A DNA stretch of 7,102 nucleotides from Alphaproteobacteria bacterium (GCA_024279075.1 JAJRRX010000252.1:1-7102); one strand, 5' to 3'. Shown: positions 1 through 5,532, counted from the stretch's first letter. Program-made: numbers and translations. The notes: generated by a model from the letters alone, not told the origin.

Positions 1-300
1 AAGCGGCATGGTCGGCGCCCAGAGCTCAGGGCCGTTAAGGCCGGATTTGCCGTGCACATTTTCCGCCGTCACCAGTGCGCGTACCATTGGGCGCACGGCA
101 CCGGCAAATACCGGAATATCCGTGCGCCCTGCCAGCTCACACACAATCCGCGCAGTGCGCTGGGTGAGCGCAAGTGGCACAGTACCCGCAACGCAGGTAA
201 TGCCCAGCACCTCAAGCTCAGGCGAGCCGAGCGCCAGCAAAATCGCTACGGCGTCATCCTGCCCCGGATCGGTATCAATGATAATTTTACGAGCTGTCAT
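1..300 (-). CDS. Nucleoside hydrolase (IU_nuc_hydro family), N-terminal 100 codons only
   Basis: Encodes the start of an inosine/uridine-type nucleoside hydrolase, an enzyme that cleaves the N-glycosidic bond of ribonucleosides to free base and ribose in purine/pyrimidine salvage. The protein begins MTARKIIIDTDPGQDDAVAI. The DTDPGxDDA stretch (residues 9-17) is the family signature; its aspartates bind the catalytic Ca2+ and the ribose. Further on, ITCVAGT (about 34-40), IPVFAGA and NVHGKSGLNG (81-90) match the usual order of conserved blocks. Family members are about 300-350 aa, so roughly two thirds lie beyond the left edge. The ATG at 300 starts directly before the conserved first beta strand; its ribosome site is weak (AAGAAAAG). 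It follows the small lipoprotein gene by 17 bases and may be co-transcribed with it. Substrate preference cannot be told from this part. Confidence 0.93.
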   Translation of the reverse strand, partial: MTARKIIIDTDPGQDDAVAILLALGSPELEVLGITCVAGTVPLALTQRTARIVCELAGRTDIPVFAGAVRPMVRALVTAENVHGKSGLNGPELWAPTMPL

Positions 301-317
301 TTTACGCTTTTCTTATG

Positions 318-698
318 TTAGTTCTGGCTTTGCGCCATACATAAATCACGGTTTGCCCTATACGCAAGCTCAAGCGTGTTTCCGCGACGCAACAATGCGC
401 CACGCGCCGATTCTAACACCTGATACTCGCCCAAGCCCGCATTCGGGTCCGTAACCGGGGTGTCTAAGCCTTGCGCTTTCAGCTCTGCCATTCGCGCCAG
501 TATGCCCAGCAGATCTCCATAGGACTGTTCACCAATTTCCGCACGCGTTTTAATAGCCGTGCACGCGCAAACCTGATGCGAAAACCCTTCCCCGATACAG
601 CCTTCAATGAAAAGGTCCACCGGCCCCGTGTTTTGCGCGGGGCTGGCACATGCGGTTACGACGCTGGTCGTGAGCGCGATCATAAAACTAAACTTCAC
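318..698 (-). CDS. Small predicted lipoprotein with C-x9-C-x-C motif, function unknown
   Basis: A 126-residue protein I cannot assign to a named family. It opens with a short hydrophobic leader ending in a lipobox-like VTAC (residues 14-17), so C17 is probably the lipidated cysteine and the protein is probably anchored at the inner or outer membrane facing the periplasm. The mature part has C34, C44 and C46 (C-x9-C-A-C) followed by a helix reading ARxxIGEQSY-like sequence, and a last cysteine, C120. The same pattern with identical spacing occurs in the next gene upstream (751-1116). The start is GTG at 698, chosen because GGAGG lies six bases upstream; the alternative ATG at residue 6 would break the signal sequence. 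The gene lies 52 bases after its paralogue and 17 bases before the nucleoside hydrolase, all on one strand. Disulfide or metal binding by the CxC is possible but not shown. Confidence 0.82.
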   Translation of the reverse strand: MKFSFMIALTTSVVTACASPAQNTGPVDLFIEGCIGEGFSHQVCACTAIKTRAEIGEQSYGDLLGILARMAELKAQGLDTPVTDPNAGLGEYQVLESARGALLRRGNTLELAYRANRDLCMAQSQN

Positions 699-750
699 AA
701 AATACCTCCAAATTGAGAAAAAATCGCAGGCATATCACCGGCGCGAAGGG

Positions 751-1116
751 CTAGTCTTCCGCCGCCAGCTTTTGCTTGCACACTGAAATCGCCTGCCCGT
801 GGGGGATGAAAAACCGATAACCCTCCCCCGTAAGCGTATCCATTTCACCCGCCGCCGCCGCCGCTCCAGCATCAATCGCGGCAATCCGGTTGGATATCTC
901 GCCAAAGCGGGCGTATTTTTGGTCTCCCAACCGCGCGTGCAGCAAGAGCGAGGCGCAAATGCAGATATCGTTTTCATTACCCTGCGCCATGCAGGTGCCG
1001 ATCACGCCGTCCTCGGCCTGTTGCGCAACAGATGCAAAGGCCAGCAATGAAAGAACGGGAATTGCTAAAGCGCGCCTCAACAGATGACCGCTTGTCTTTA
1101 AGCTCGTAATACTCAC
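751..1116 (-). CDS. Small secreted protein with C-x9-C-x-C motif, function unknown
   Basis: About 121 residues with a Sec signal peptide: a basic stretch (HLLRR), a hydrophobic core (ALAIPVLSLLAF) and a likely signal peptidase I site ASVA|QQ. Predicted periplasmic. The mature domain has C42, C52 and C54 (C-x9-C-I-C), then ARLGDQKY, an alanine run (85-89) and a final cysteine C113 near the end. It mirrors the protein encoded just downstream (318-698). The start is uncertain. GTG at 1116 is preferred because GGGGGTG, one mismatch from GGAGGTG, sits just upstream. ATG at 1128 and TTG at 1173 are in frame but poorly supplied with ribosome sites, and an inverted repeat GGCGC/GCGCC (1135-1152) lies just before the ATG. 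No family function is recognised. Confidence 0.8.
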   Translation of the reverse strand: MSITSLKTSGHLLRRALAIPVLSLLAFASVAQQAEDGVIGTCMAQGNENDICICASLLLHARLGDQKYARFGEISNRIAAIDAGAAAAAGEMDTLTGEGYRFFIPHGQAISVCKQKLAAED

Positions 1117-1202
1117 AACCACCCCCATTTTTTCGGCGCTTTCATTCGCGCCTTGCCAGCCTAACTTTTCCAAGGGCTGGTATCAAGAGTGTAGGCCCTG
1201 CC

Positions 1203-1748
1203 CTACGCGCCACAATTTTCCACCTCGGATAGCTGCCCTTGCGTGAGGTCTTGCCGGATATCAAAATCTTTAAGCAAGGGTAGAAACGGGCCGCCCTCTT
1301 CAACCCTTAGAAAGGTAGAAATAAGCGGCGCGTCTGTCACCCCGCGCGAACATGGAGCGACAAAAACCGAAAAAGAGCCTTTTCCGTCCGCCCCCGCTTC
1401 CTGACGCAGAATAATCTCTTGCTGCGCCCGCCGGATCGCGGCTGCATCTTCCGGTGAAAGATTAAAGAACAGCACTTGCTGCGCCGGGCGTGGCACGATC
1501 TCGATCCCTTCAAATGCAGTGTGCCGTTGAAGCGGAAATACCCCGCCAATCGTTTCATCGCCTGACACCCAGGTAAAGCCAAGGGTTGCGCCATCAGCGG
1601 GCAAATCCATCTCCTCCGGAAGAACCACCGCAGCCACAAAGCCATTTGGGTCAGCCGTTAGGGGGTTTAAGCGGCTCAACTGCGCAATGGCTGCTAGATT
1701 AACAGAGCCACAAGCCCCCAGAAATAGAAGCAGTGATAAAAATCGCAT
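1203..1748 (-). CDS. Predicted lipoprotein, about 180 aa, function unknown
   Basis: The first residues MRFLSLLLFLGACGS form a lipoprotein signal peptide with lipobox LGAC (residues 10-13), so C13 is probably lipidated. The mature part starts with LSRLNPLTADP (24-34), which I recall as a recurrent motif in uncharacterised Rhodobacteraceae lipoproteins (recollection, not searched). The rest appears beta-rich, with FTWVSGDE, a charged helix (SPEDAAAIRRAQQEI, 98-112) and two further cysteines, C133 and C179, that could form a disulfide. Start ATG at 1748 is well supported by AAGGAG seven bases upstream. It is the first of four minus-strand genes and is divergent from the DUF2975 gene. The gap to the next gene start is about 86 bases, so co-transcription is plausible but not certain. 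Confidence 0.85.
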   Translation of the reverse strand: MRFLSLLLFLGACGSVNLAAIAQLSRLNPLTADPNGFVAAVVLPEEMDLPADGATLGFTWVSGDETIGGVFPLQRHTAFEGIEIVPRPAQQVLFFNLSPEDAAAIRRAQQEIILRQEAGADGKGSFSVFVAPCSRGVTDAPLISTFLRVEEGGPFLPLLKDFDIRQDLTQGQLSEVENCGA

Positions 1749-1760
1749 GAGAATTCTCCT

Positions 1761-1792
1761 TTGACATAATATTATTATTGTTATACGATAAT
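1761..1792 (+). promoter_or_regulatory. Promoter of the DUF2975-Xre pair with overlapping palindrome
   Basis: TTGACA at 1761-1766 is a perfect -35 box, 17 bases before TACGAT (1784-1789, four of six matches to TATAAT). Transcription would begin near 1796 and the gene start is at 1818, with AAAGGAG at 1805-1811. An imperfect inverted repeat ATTATTGT-TAT-ACGATAAT (1774-1792, seven of eight pairs) covers the spacer and the -10 box. That is a good position for a repressor, and the Xre protein encoded by the second gene is the obvious candidate (inference). The stretch is very AT-rich, unlike its neighbours. Confidence 0.55.
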
Positions 1793-1817
1793 TTTATATC
1801 ATGTAAAGGAGATTTAA

Positions 1818-2345
1818 ATGCGCAAAATTCAGCAAGTTTCGAAGGGGATGGTTTTTATCCTCTCATTGGCCCTCATCTTTATGATCTTGGTAGCGGCGGC
1901 GCTCGCTTTATACCCGGACCTCTCGATCAAACAGGTTTATGGCGCCTATAACCTCCCGCCCAACCTCCCGCCACTCTCTGCTTGGCAATACGGAGCGATG
2001 GCCCTTTTGGCGGTGTTGAATTTTTTGCCGGTATTTTACATCATCTGGAAACTCATAAACATGTTTCGGCTTTTTGCTGCGGGCGAGGTTTTTACCAGTG
2101 CCGCGACCAAACACCTGTTTAGCGCGGCCAAAGGGATGGTCGTTTGGGGGGGGATTGCCATTGTCAGCACCACAGCCGCCGTGCTTGTGCTGACCGCAAA
2201 CGCCGCCAAGGGCGAGCATATATTTGCGGTTTCTGTCTCCTCGGGGCAGCTTGCGGGCATTTTTGTGGGGGTTATTTTTGTGGTGATGAGCTGGGTCATG
2301 CAAGAAGCCGCGCGATTATCCGAAGAAAACGCGGGGTTTGTTTGA
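1818..2345 (+). CDS. DUF2975 family four-helix membrane protein
   Basis: A 175-residue inner-membrane protein with four hydrophobic segments at about 11-31, 57-80, 105-127 and 144-162. The order of helices, the LFAAGEVFTS loop after helix 2 and the tail EAARLSEENAGFV agree with the DUF2975 family, as does the small Xre regulator encoded directly after it; this pairing is common for the family. The molecular role of DUF2975 proteins is not known; a membrane sensor or partner for the regulator is an inference from the pairing. Start ATG at 1818 has AAAGGAG seven bases upstream. The stop codon shares one base with the start of the next gene (TGATG), which suggests translational coupling. Confidence 0.88.
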   Translation: MRKIQQVSKGMVFILSLALIFMILVAAALALYPDLSIKQVYGAYNLPPNLPPLSAWQYGAMALLAVLNFLPVFYIIWKLINMFRLFAAGEVFTSAATKHLFSAAKGMVVWGGIAIVSTTAAVLVLTANAAKGEHIFAVSVSSGQLAGIFVGVIFVVMSWVMQEAARLSEENAGFV

Positions 2346-2554
2346 TGGAGATTGTTGTGACGCTAGATGTGATGCTGGCCAAACGCAAGATGCGCTCAAA
2401 AGATCTGGCGGCGGCGGTGGGCATCACCGAGCAAAATATATCATTGCTGAAATCGGGCAAGGTCAAGGGCATTCGCTTTGAAACCCTGGCGCGGATTTGC
2501 GCGGCGCTAGAGTGCCAGCCCGGCGATATTTTAGAAGCCCTACCCGCGCCATGA
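2345..2554 (+). CDS. Small Xre/Cro-type HTH regulator (YozG-like)
   Basis: A 69-residue DNA-binding protein made almost only of one Cro/C1-type helix-turn-helix. It begins MEIVVTLDVMLAKRKM. The HTH runs about 17-45: SKDLAAAVGIT is helix 2 and the turn, and EQNISLLKSGK is the recognition helix. It ends with the block IRFETLARICAALECQPGDIL, typical of the small Xre proteins that accompany DUF2975 genes. The ATG overlaps the stop of the membrane-protein gene by one base. No ligand domain is present, so any signal must come from a partner, most likely the DUF2975 protein (inference). It may bind the palindrome over the upstream promoter. It is followed by a perfect palindrome that probably ends transcription. 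Confidence 0.92.
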   Translation: MEIVVTLDVMLAKRKMRSKDLAAAVGITEQNISLLKSGKVKGIRFETLARICAALECQPGDILEALPAP

Positions 2555-2579
2555 GCAGGCGGGGATGGGTTGTTTCAAC

Positions 2580-2627
2580 ACCCGCCCCTGTAGACATGTC
2601 ATATATGACATGTCTACAGGGGCGGGT
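2580..2627. terminator. Perfect 48-bp palindrome between convergent genes, probable bidirectional terminator
   Basis: Two exact 24-base arms meet without a loop at 2603/2604. Each arm runs from a GC block (CCCGCCCC) to an AT centre (TCATATATGA), so the RNA would fold into a very stable hairpin on either strand. The site lies 25 bases after the Xre stop and 48 bases after the ilvE stop on the other strand, the usual place for a shared terminator. The T-rich tail is modest on the plus side (TCTTTAT) and poor on the minus side (TGTTGAAAC), so termination strength is uncertain. Within it GACATGTC occurs twice, separated by ATATAT. Confidence 0.65.
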
Positions 2628-2675
2628 CTTTATGCATGGTGCAGCCCCGTTATGCACAGGGCAGCGGCGACATGG

Positions 2676-3545
2676 TTAAGCCCGCACCAGCGCCTCGTAT
2701 TCTTCTGAAATGCTACGCGCCAGTTCGCCAACCTCAAAAGTGTAATCGCCAATTTGGCCAACGGGGGTTACCTCTGCCGCCGTGCCTGTCAGCCAACATT
2801 GCTCAAAGCCCACTAGCTCGTCGGCCATGATATGGCGCTCAACCACCTCGATGCCCCGCGCTTTCAGCATGCCAATCACGGTTTGGCGGGTGATGCCGTT
2901 GAGGAAGGCATCGGGCAGCGGGGTGTGTACCACACCGTCTTTGACAAAGAAAATATTCGCCCCCGTCGCCTCGGCCACATAGCCGCGATAATCATACATC
3001 ATCGCATCCGAGCAACCCTTGGCCTCGGCGGCATGCTTGGACATGGTACAGATCATGTAAAGGCCGGACGCCTTGGCAAAGCACGGGATGGTGGCAGGAT
3101 CAGGCCGCCGCCATTTGGAAATGTCGAGCTTCGCGCCTTTGTATTTGGCATCGCCATAATAGTTGCCCCACTCCCACACGGCCACCGCCATGCGCACAGG
3201 GTTGGCCGCCGCTGCGACCCCCATATCGGTGCCAGCACCACGCCATGCCAGCACGCGCACATAAGCGTCCGTTAGCCCGTTGGCCTCTAGTGCTGCATAT
3301 TTCGCGGCTTCAATCTGCTCAACCGTCCATGGGATCGGCATGTCGATATAATTGCCCGATTTCAGCAGCCGCTCGGAGTGCTCAACGCTTTTAAAAATCT
3401 TGCCGTTATAGCAGCGCTCGCCTTCAAAAACCGAGGAAGCATAGTGCATAGCGTGGGTCAGCAGGTGCACATTGGCCTCGCGCCACGGCACCATTTCACC
3501 GTCTAGCCAAATTTTGCCATCGCGATCATCATATCCGTTTGCCAT
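2676..3545 (-). CDS. ilvE: Branched-chain amino acid aminotransferase
   Basis: A 289-residue PLP enzyme of fold type IV that transfers the amino group between glutamate and the 2-oxo acids of leucine, isoleucine and valine, the last step of their synthesis and the first of their breakdown; cytosolic. Conserved blocks in order: HAMHYASSVFEGERCY (31-46), the region with the likely PLP lysine K158 in CFAKASGLYM, EATGANIFFVKDG (192-204) carrying the cofactor-binding glutamate, LNGITRQTVI (215-224), and TGTAAEVTPV (253-262). The length fits the roughly 290-310 aa family norm. Start ATG at 3545 has GAGGAAG upstream. D-amino acid aminotransferase and ADC lyase share the fold, but FEGERCY and the TGTAAEVTP block favour IlvE. 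It is transcribed away from petP, sharing the intergenic region. Confidence 0.94.
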   Translation of the reverse strand: MANGYDDRDGKIWLDGEMVPWREANVHLLTHAMHYASSVFEGERCYNGKIFKSVEHSERLLKSGNYIDMPIPWTVEQIEAAKYAALEANGLTDAYVRVLAWRGAGTDMGVAAAANPVRMAVAVWEWGNYYGDAKYKGAKLDISKWRRPDPATIPCFAKASGLYMICTMSKHAAEAKGCSDAMMYDYRGYVAEATGANIFFVKDGVVHTPLPDAFLNGITRQTVIGMLKARGIEVVERHIMADELVGFEQCWLTGTAAEVTPVGQIGDYTFEVGELARSISEEYEALVRA

Positions 3546-3591
3546 GAGTCTTCCTCGTATTTTTGCATAAGTTGCGCTCTGCGCGCTATTA

Positions 3592-3608
3592 ACGTAAGTA
3601 TATTACGT
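3592..3608. promoter_or_regulatory. Inverted repeat, candidate operator near the ilvE transcription start
   Basis: ACGTAA-GTATA-TTACGT: six-base perfect arms around a five-base spacer, 17 bp in all, in the divergent ilvE/petP region. Size and symmetry suit a dimeric winged-helix regulator such as the MarR-type PetP, but the true binder is not known. Confidence 0.4.
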
Positions 3609-3610
3609 AT

Positions 3611-3639
3611 TTCCTAGCATTGCCCCCTTGGAATGTCAA
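3611..3639 (-). promoter_or_regulatory. Candidate ilvE promoter
   Basis: On the minus strand TTGACA (3639-3634) is a perfect -35 box, followed after 17 bases by TAGGAA (3616-3611), a weak -10 box. Transcription would start near 3604, about 60 bases before the ATG. The start would fall inside the inverted repeat ACGTAAGTATATTACGT (3592-3608), and the -35 box overlaps the left arm of a second repeat at 3633-3651. Confidence 0.4.
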
Positions 3640-3656
3640 CATAGCTGACATAAACT
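3628..3656 (+). promoter_or_regulatory. Candidate petP-petR promoter with an inverted repeat in its spacer
   Basis: TTGGAA (3628-3633) and TAAACT (3651-3656) are separated by 17 bases, each four of six matches to consensus. Between and partly over them lies ATGTCA-ACATAGC-TGACAT (3633-3651), six-base perfect arms with a seven-base spacer. A protein bound there would block this promoter and would also cover the -35 box of the opposite ilvE promoter, so a single operator could control both directions (inference). Confidence 0.42.
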
Positions 3657-3683
3657 GTGATCAAAGCAAGATAAGGCGACCCC

Positions 3684-4184
3684 ATGCAGAACCCGAATCG
3701 CAGCGACCAGCTCCTGTTTTTAACAGATGAGCAATTGCGCCAAGGCATCGAGATGATGTTCTTTGCGTATCGCGGGTTTACCGCCTATCCAGACCTGATT
3801 TTGGCCGAGCACAGCTACGGGCGCGCCCACCACCGCGCCATCCATTTTATTGGCCGTAAACCGGGGTTAACAGTGAGCGAACTGTTAGATATTTTGGGTG
3901 TGACCAAACAATCCTTGAACCGCGTTTTGCGAGAACTCGTGAACAATGGCTTGGTAGAAAGCCGCATTGGCAAGCGCGACCGCCGCCAACGCAACTTGCA
4001 CCTTACGGTGGAGGGAAAAGCGCTGGAGCGGGAGCTTTCCAACGCTCAACGGCAGAAAATGCGCAAAGCCTATTCGGCCGCTGGCCCAGAGGCGGTGCAA
4101 GGCTTTCGCACGGTGCTGAACGCGATGTTTGAGCCCGAAGCCGCAGCCCAAATCAAGCGCTTATTGGAAGGAGACTCAGAATGA
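3684..4184 (+). CDS. petP: MarR-family transcriptional regulator PetP
   Basis: A 166-residue winged-helix regulator. An N-terminal dimerisation helix (EQLRQGIEMMFFAYRGF, 16-32) is followed by the HTH at about 63-86 (TVSELLDILGVTKQSLNRVL) and the wing IGKRDRRQRNLHLT (95-108) with the DRRxR core of MarR proteins; a long C-terminal helical part completes the dimer. The YGRAHHRAIHFIGRKPG stretch (45-61), the immediate partner petR and the divergent ilvE match the PetP of Rhodobacter and relatives as I recall them. PetP acts with PetR in expression of genes needed for respiratory and photosynthetic growth in Rhodobacter capsulatus (established for petR, less for petP). ATG at 3684 has AAGG seven bases upstream. 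Its stop overlaps the petR start by four bases (ATGA), so translation is probably coupled. Confidence 0.85.
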   Translation: MQNPNRSDQLLFLTDEQLRQGIEMMFFAYRGFTAYPDLILAEHSYGRAHHRAIHFIGRKPGLTVSELLDILGVTKQSLNRVLRELVNNGLVESRIGKRDRRQRNLHLTVEGKALERELSNAQRQKMRKAYSAAGPEAVQGFRTVLNAMFEPEAAAQIKRLLEGDSE

Positions 4185-4888
4185 CCCCCGACCTCTCAGG
4201 CGCCCACCTTCTTATTGTTGATGATGATAAGCGCATCCGCACATTATTGGCCAAATTCTTAAGCAAAAACGGATATTTAACCACCACAGCCCGCGATGCT
4301 GCCCATGCCCGCCGCCTATTGGCAGGGCTGGAGTTTGACATGCTGATCATTGATGTGATGATGCCCGGCGAAAACGGGTTTGAGTTCACCCGCGCCCTGC
4401 GAAATTCCCTCTCGACCCCGATCATGCTGCTCACCGCGCGCGGAGAGGCCTCTGACCGCATATCGGGGCTGGAAGCAGGGGCAGATGATTACCTACCAAA
4501 ACCCTTTGAACCGCAAGAATTACTGCTGCGGGTAAATGCCATTTTACGCCGTGCGCCGATGGAAAGCCTGCAACCCGCCCCGCCAAAAAACCTGCATTTG
4601 GGGGCCTTTCGCTATGATATTTCCCGCGCTGAGCTGTGGCTGGATCAGCAGCTTGTTCGCCTCACCTCGACCGAAAATTCACTGATGAAAATATTTGCGG
4701 CGCAACCCGGTGAAACCATGTCGCGCAAGCGGCTAGTGGAGGCGCTTGGCCAAGGCAATTCAACGGCGCAAGAGCGCGCGATAGATGTGCAAATCACGCG
4801 GTTGAGGCGCAAAATTGAGGCGGACCCAAAATCACCCCGCTATTTGCAAACCGTGCGGGGCGCAGGCTATATGATTGTGCCGGATTAA
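4181..4888 (+). CDS. petR: OmpR/PhoB-family response regulator PetR
   Basis: A 235-residue two-domain response regulator. The receiver domain (about 8-118) has the acidic pocket VDDD (13-16), the phospho-accepting D58 in IIDVMMPGENGFE, T85 in LLTAR, and K107 in YLPKPFEP: all key residues are present. The C-terminal winged helix (about 135-232) shows LTSTENSLMKIFA, the recognition-helix region AIDVQITRLRRKIEADP and the wing RYLQTVRGAGYMI, the hallmarks of OmpR/PhoB DNA-binding domains. The petP-petR order and the ATGA overlap support the name; PetR was described upstream of the cytochrome bc1 operon in Rhodobacter capsulatus as essential for respiratory and photosynthetic growth. No histidine kinase gene is in the window, so the phosphate donor is unknown. 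A different OmpR-type regulator is possible but unlikely in this context. Confidence 0.88.
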   Translation: MTPDLSGAHLLIVDDDKRIRTLLAKFLSKNGYLTTTARDAAHARRLLAGLEFDMLIIDVMMPGENGFEFTRALRNSLSTPIMLLTARGEASDRISGLEAGADDYLPKPFEPQELLLRVNAILRRAPMESLQPAPPKNLHLGAFRYDISRAELWLDQQLVRLTSTENSLMKIFAAQPGETMSRKRLVEALGQGNSTAQERAIDVQITRLRRKIEADPKSPRYLQTVRGAGYMIVPD

Positions 4889-4893
4889 ACCCG

Positions 4894-4934
4894 ACAGCAA
4901 ACTGCTGTGCTGCGCCTTCGCTTTACTTGGCGCA
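4894..4934 (+). terminator. Weak hairpins after petR, possible terminator
   Basis: Five bases after the petR stop, ACAGCA-AAC-TGCTGT (4894-4908) forms a six-pair hairpin. It is followed by TGCGCC/GGCGCA (4911-4934) with a 12-base loop, then a loosely T-rich stretch (ATTGTTTTAACT). Neither is a classic terminator with a U tract. Termination here is possible but not well supported. Confidence 0.3.
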
Positions 4935-4991
4935 AGCCATTGTTTTAACTAATTATTTTATCCAAAGTTAATTTCTCGACCTCAGTCACGC

Positions 4992-5039
4992 GCCATAGTA
5001 GCATGGCAACTAGATTCCTAGATATCTAGGAATCTAGTT
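4992..5039. repeat. Perfect 32-bp loop-less palindrome with four CTAG sites, next to a small hairpin
   Basis: Positions 5008-5039 consist of two exact 16-base arms (left arm AACTAGATTCCTAGAT) that meet at 5023/5024. The tetramer CTAG, which is rare in most bacterial genomes, occurs four times. Directly before it, GCCAT-N6-ATGGC (4992-5007) forms a five-pair hairpin abutting the palindrome, and TAGCAT occurs on both sides (4999-5004 and 5041-5046). It lies 120 bases after petR in non-coding DNA. It could be a protein-binding or recombination site, or a transcript hairpin; I do not recognise it. Confidence 0.6.
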
Positions 5040-5133
5040 ATAGCATTATATTGTTTATTGTCAGCAGCTTATCAGCCCGGAAGCAAACTCGTTTTCAACA
5101 TTCAGCCCTGCGCCTCACCACCCTTCACCAGCG

Positions 5134-5235
5134 CTCCTCCCACCCATGCAAAAACCGCATAACGGGCATGGGATAATGCGGCTTGTCCAACTCCGCTCAC
5201 AAGCCTATCTCCCGCATATCCGATGCTGATATCGG
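5134..5235 (+). ncRNA. Possible structured leader or small RNA region before the DUF1127 gene
   Basis: CTCCTCCC (5134-5141), the motif shared by the CcsR/'cuckoo' small RNAs that accompany DUF1127 genes in Rhodobacter, is followed by overlapping stems: CCCATGC/GCATGGG (5143-5149 with 5166-5172), CCGCAT/ATGCGG (5155-5160 with 5176-5181), GGCTTGT/ACAAGCC (5180-5186 with 5199-5205) and CCGAT/ATCGG (5220-5224 with 5231-5235). The first two interleave as in an H-type pseudoknot and the second and third compete for 5180-5181. A weak heat-shock-type promoter, CTTGTC (5182) with CCTATCT (5204), overlaps this stretch, so part of it may be promoter rather than RNA. In Rhodobacter the known small RNAs lie after, not before, the DUF1127 gene, so this is tentative. 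Confidence 0.28.
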
Positions 5236-5262
5236 CCAACGCATATAAAAGGAGCCCATCAG

Positions 5263-5481
5263 ATGGCTATCATTGAAACATCCCGCTCGGTGCCTTTTGG
5301 GGCCGTATCCACCCTTCGCATCGTGAATGCATTTGATGCTTTCCTCGGCGGCATTGTGAGCACTTACCGTGCTCACAAAACCGAGAAAGCTCTGCGCAAC
5401 CTTAGCAATGCTCAGCTTGAGGACATTGGCCTAGAGCGCGCTTTTATCCGTGACGTCGCTCTACGCGCTGCACATATGTAA
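5263..5481 (+). CDS. DUF1127 small protein (YjiS-like)
   Basis: A 72-residue basic protein. Its C-terminal half carries the DUF1127 pattern: RAHKTEKALRNLSNAQLEDIGLERAFI (about 36-62), with the hallmark RxLxxLsxxqLeDIGLxR. The N-terminal half (residues 1-35) is more variable and contains AFDAFLGGIVS. DUF1127 proteins are abundant, often stress-induced and arginine-rich in alphaproteobacteria; in some they take part in RNA turnover or phosphate and carbon adaptation, but the activity of this one cannot be inferred. ATG at 5263 has AAAGGAG eight bases upstream. The gene stands alone and is closed by a strong terminator. Six bases of its ribosome site (AGGAGC, 5250-5255) are complementary to GCTCCT at 5133-5138, part of the upstream CTCCTCCC motif, which could pair in cis if both were on one transcript. 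Confidence 0.92.
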   Translation: MAIIETSRSVPFGAVSTLRIVNAFDAFLGGIVSTYRAHKTEKALRNLSNAQLEDIGLERAFIRDVALRAAHM

Positions 5482-5503
5482 ATCTTGATTGTAACTCGTT
5501 TTC

Positions 5504-5532
5504 AGGCCGCGCCTTCGGGTGCGGCCTTTTTT
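5504..5532 (+). terminator. Intrinsic terminator of the DUF1127 gene
   Basis: Stem AGGCCGC.../...GCGGCCT continues inward through GCC/GGT to the very stable C(UUCG)G tetraloop at 5513-5518, ten pairs in all with one G-U, followed by six T residues (5527-5532). It lies 22 bases after the stop codon. The AraC gene on the other strand ends inside the T run; that direction lacks a U tract, so the terminator serves the plus strand. Confidence 0.93.

Noticed and set aside
1129..1173. TTG at 1173 as the start of the second cysteine-motif protein
   Set aside because: It would add about 19 polar residues before the signal peptide and lacks a ribosome site; downstream starts fit better.
1156..1180. 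Inverted repeat CCAGCC/GGCTGG between two minus-strand genes
   Set aside because: Thirteen-base loop and no U tract on either strand; too weak to call a terminator or regulator.
1908..2303. 131-codon minus-strand open frame
   Set aside because: Antisense to the DUF2975 gene, with histidine- and lysine-rich random-looking sequence and no family features.
2832..3275. 147-codon open frame on the plus strand
   Set aside because: It lies antisense inside the clearly recognised ilvE gene and shows no motif; a typical high-GC shadow.
5086..5504. 12-bp direct repeat AACTCGTTTTCA (5086-5097 and 5493-5504) flanking the DUF1127 region
   Set aside because: A 12-base repeat is expected about once by chance in a window this size, and no recombinase or further symmetry supports an inserted cassette.
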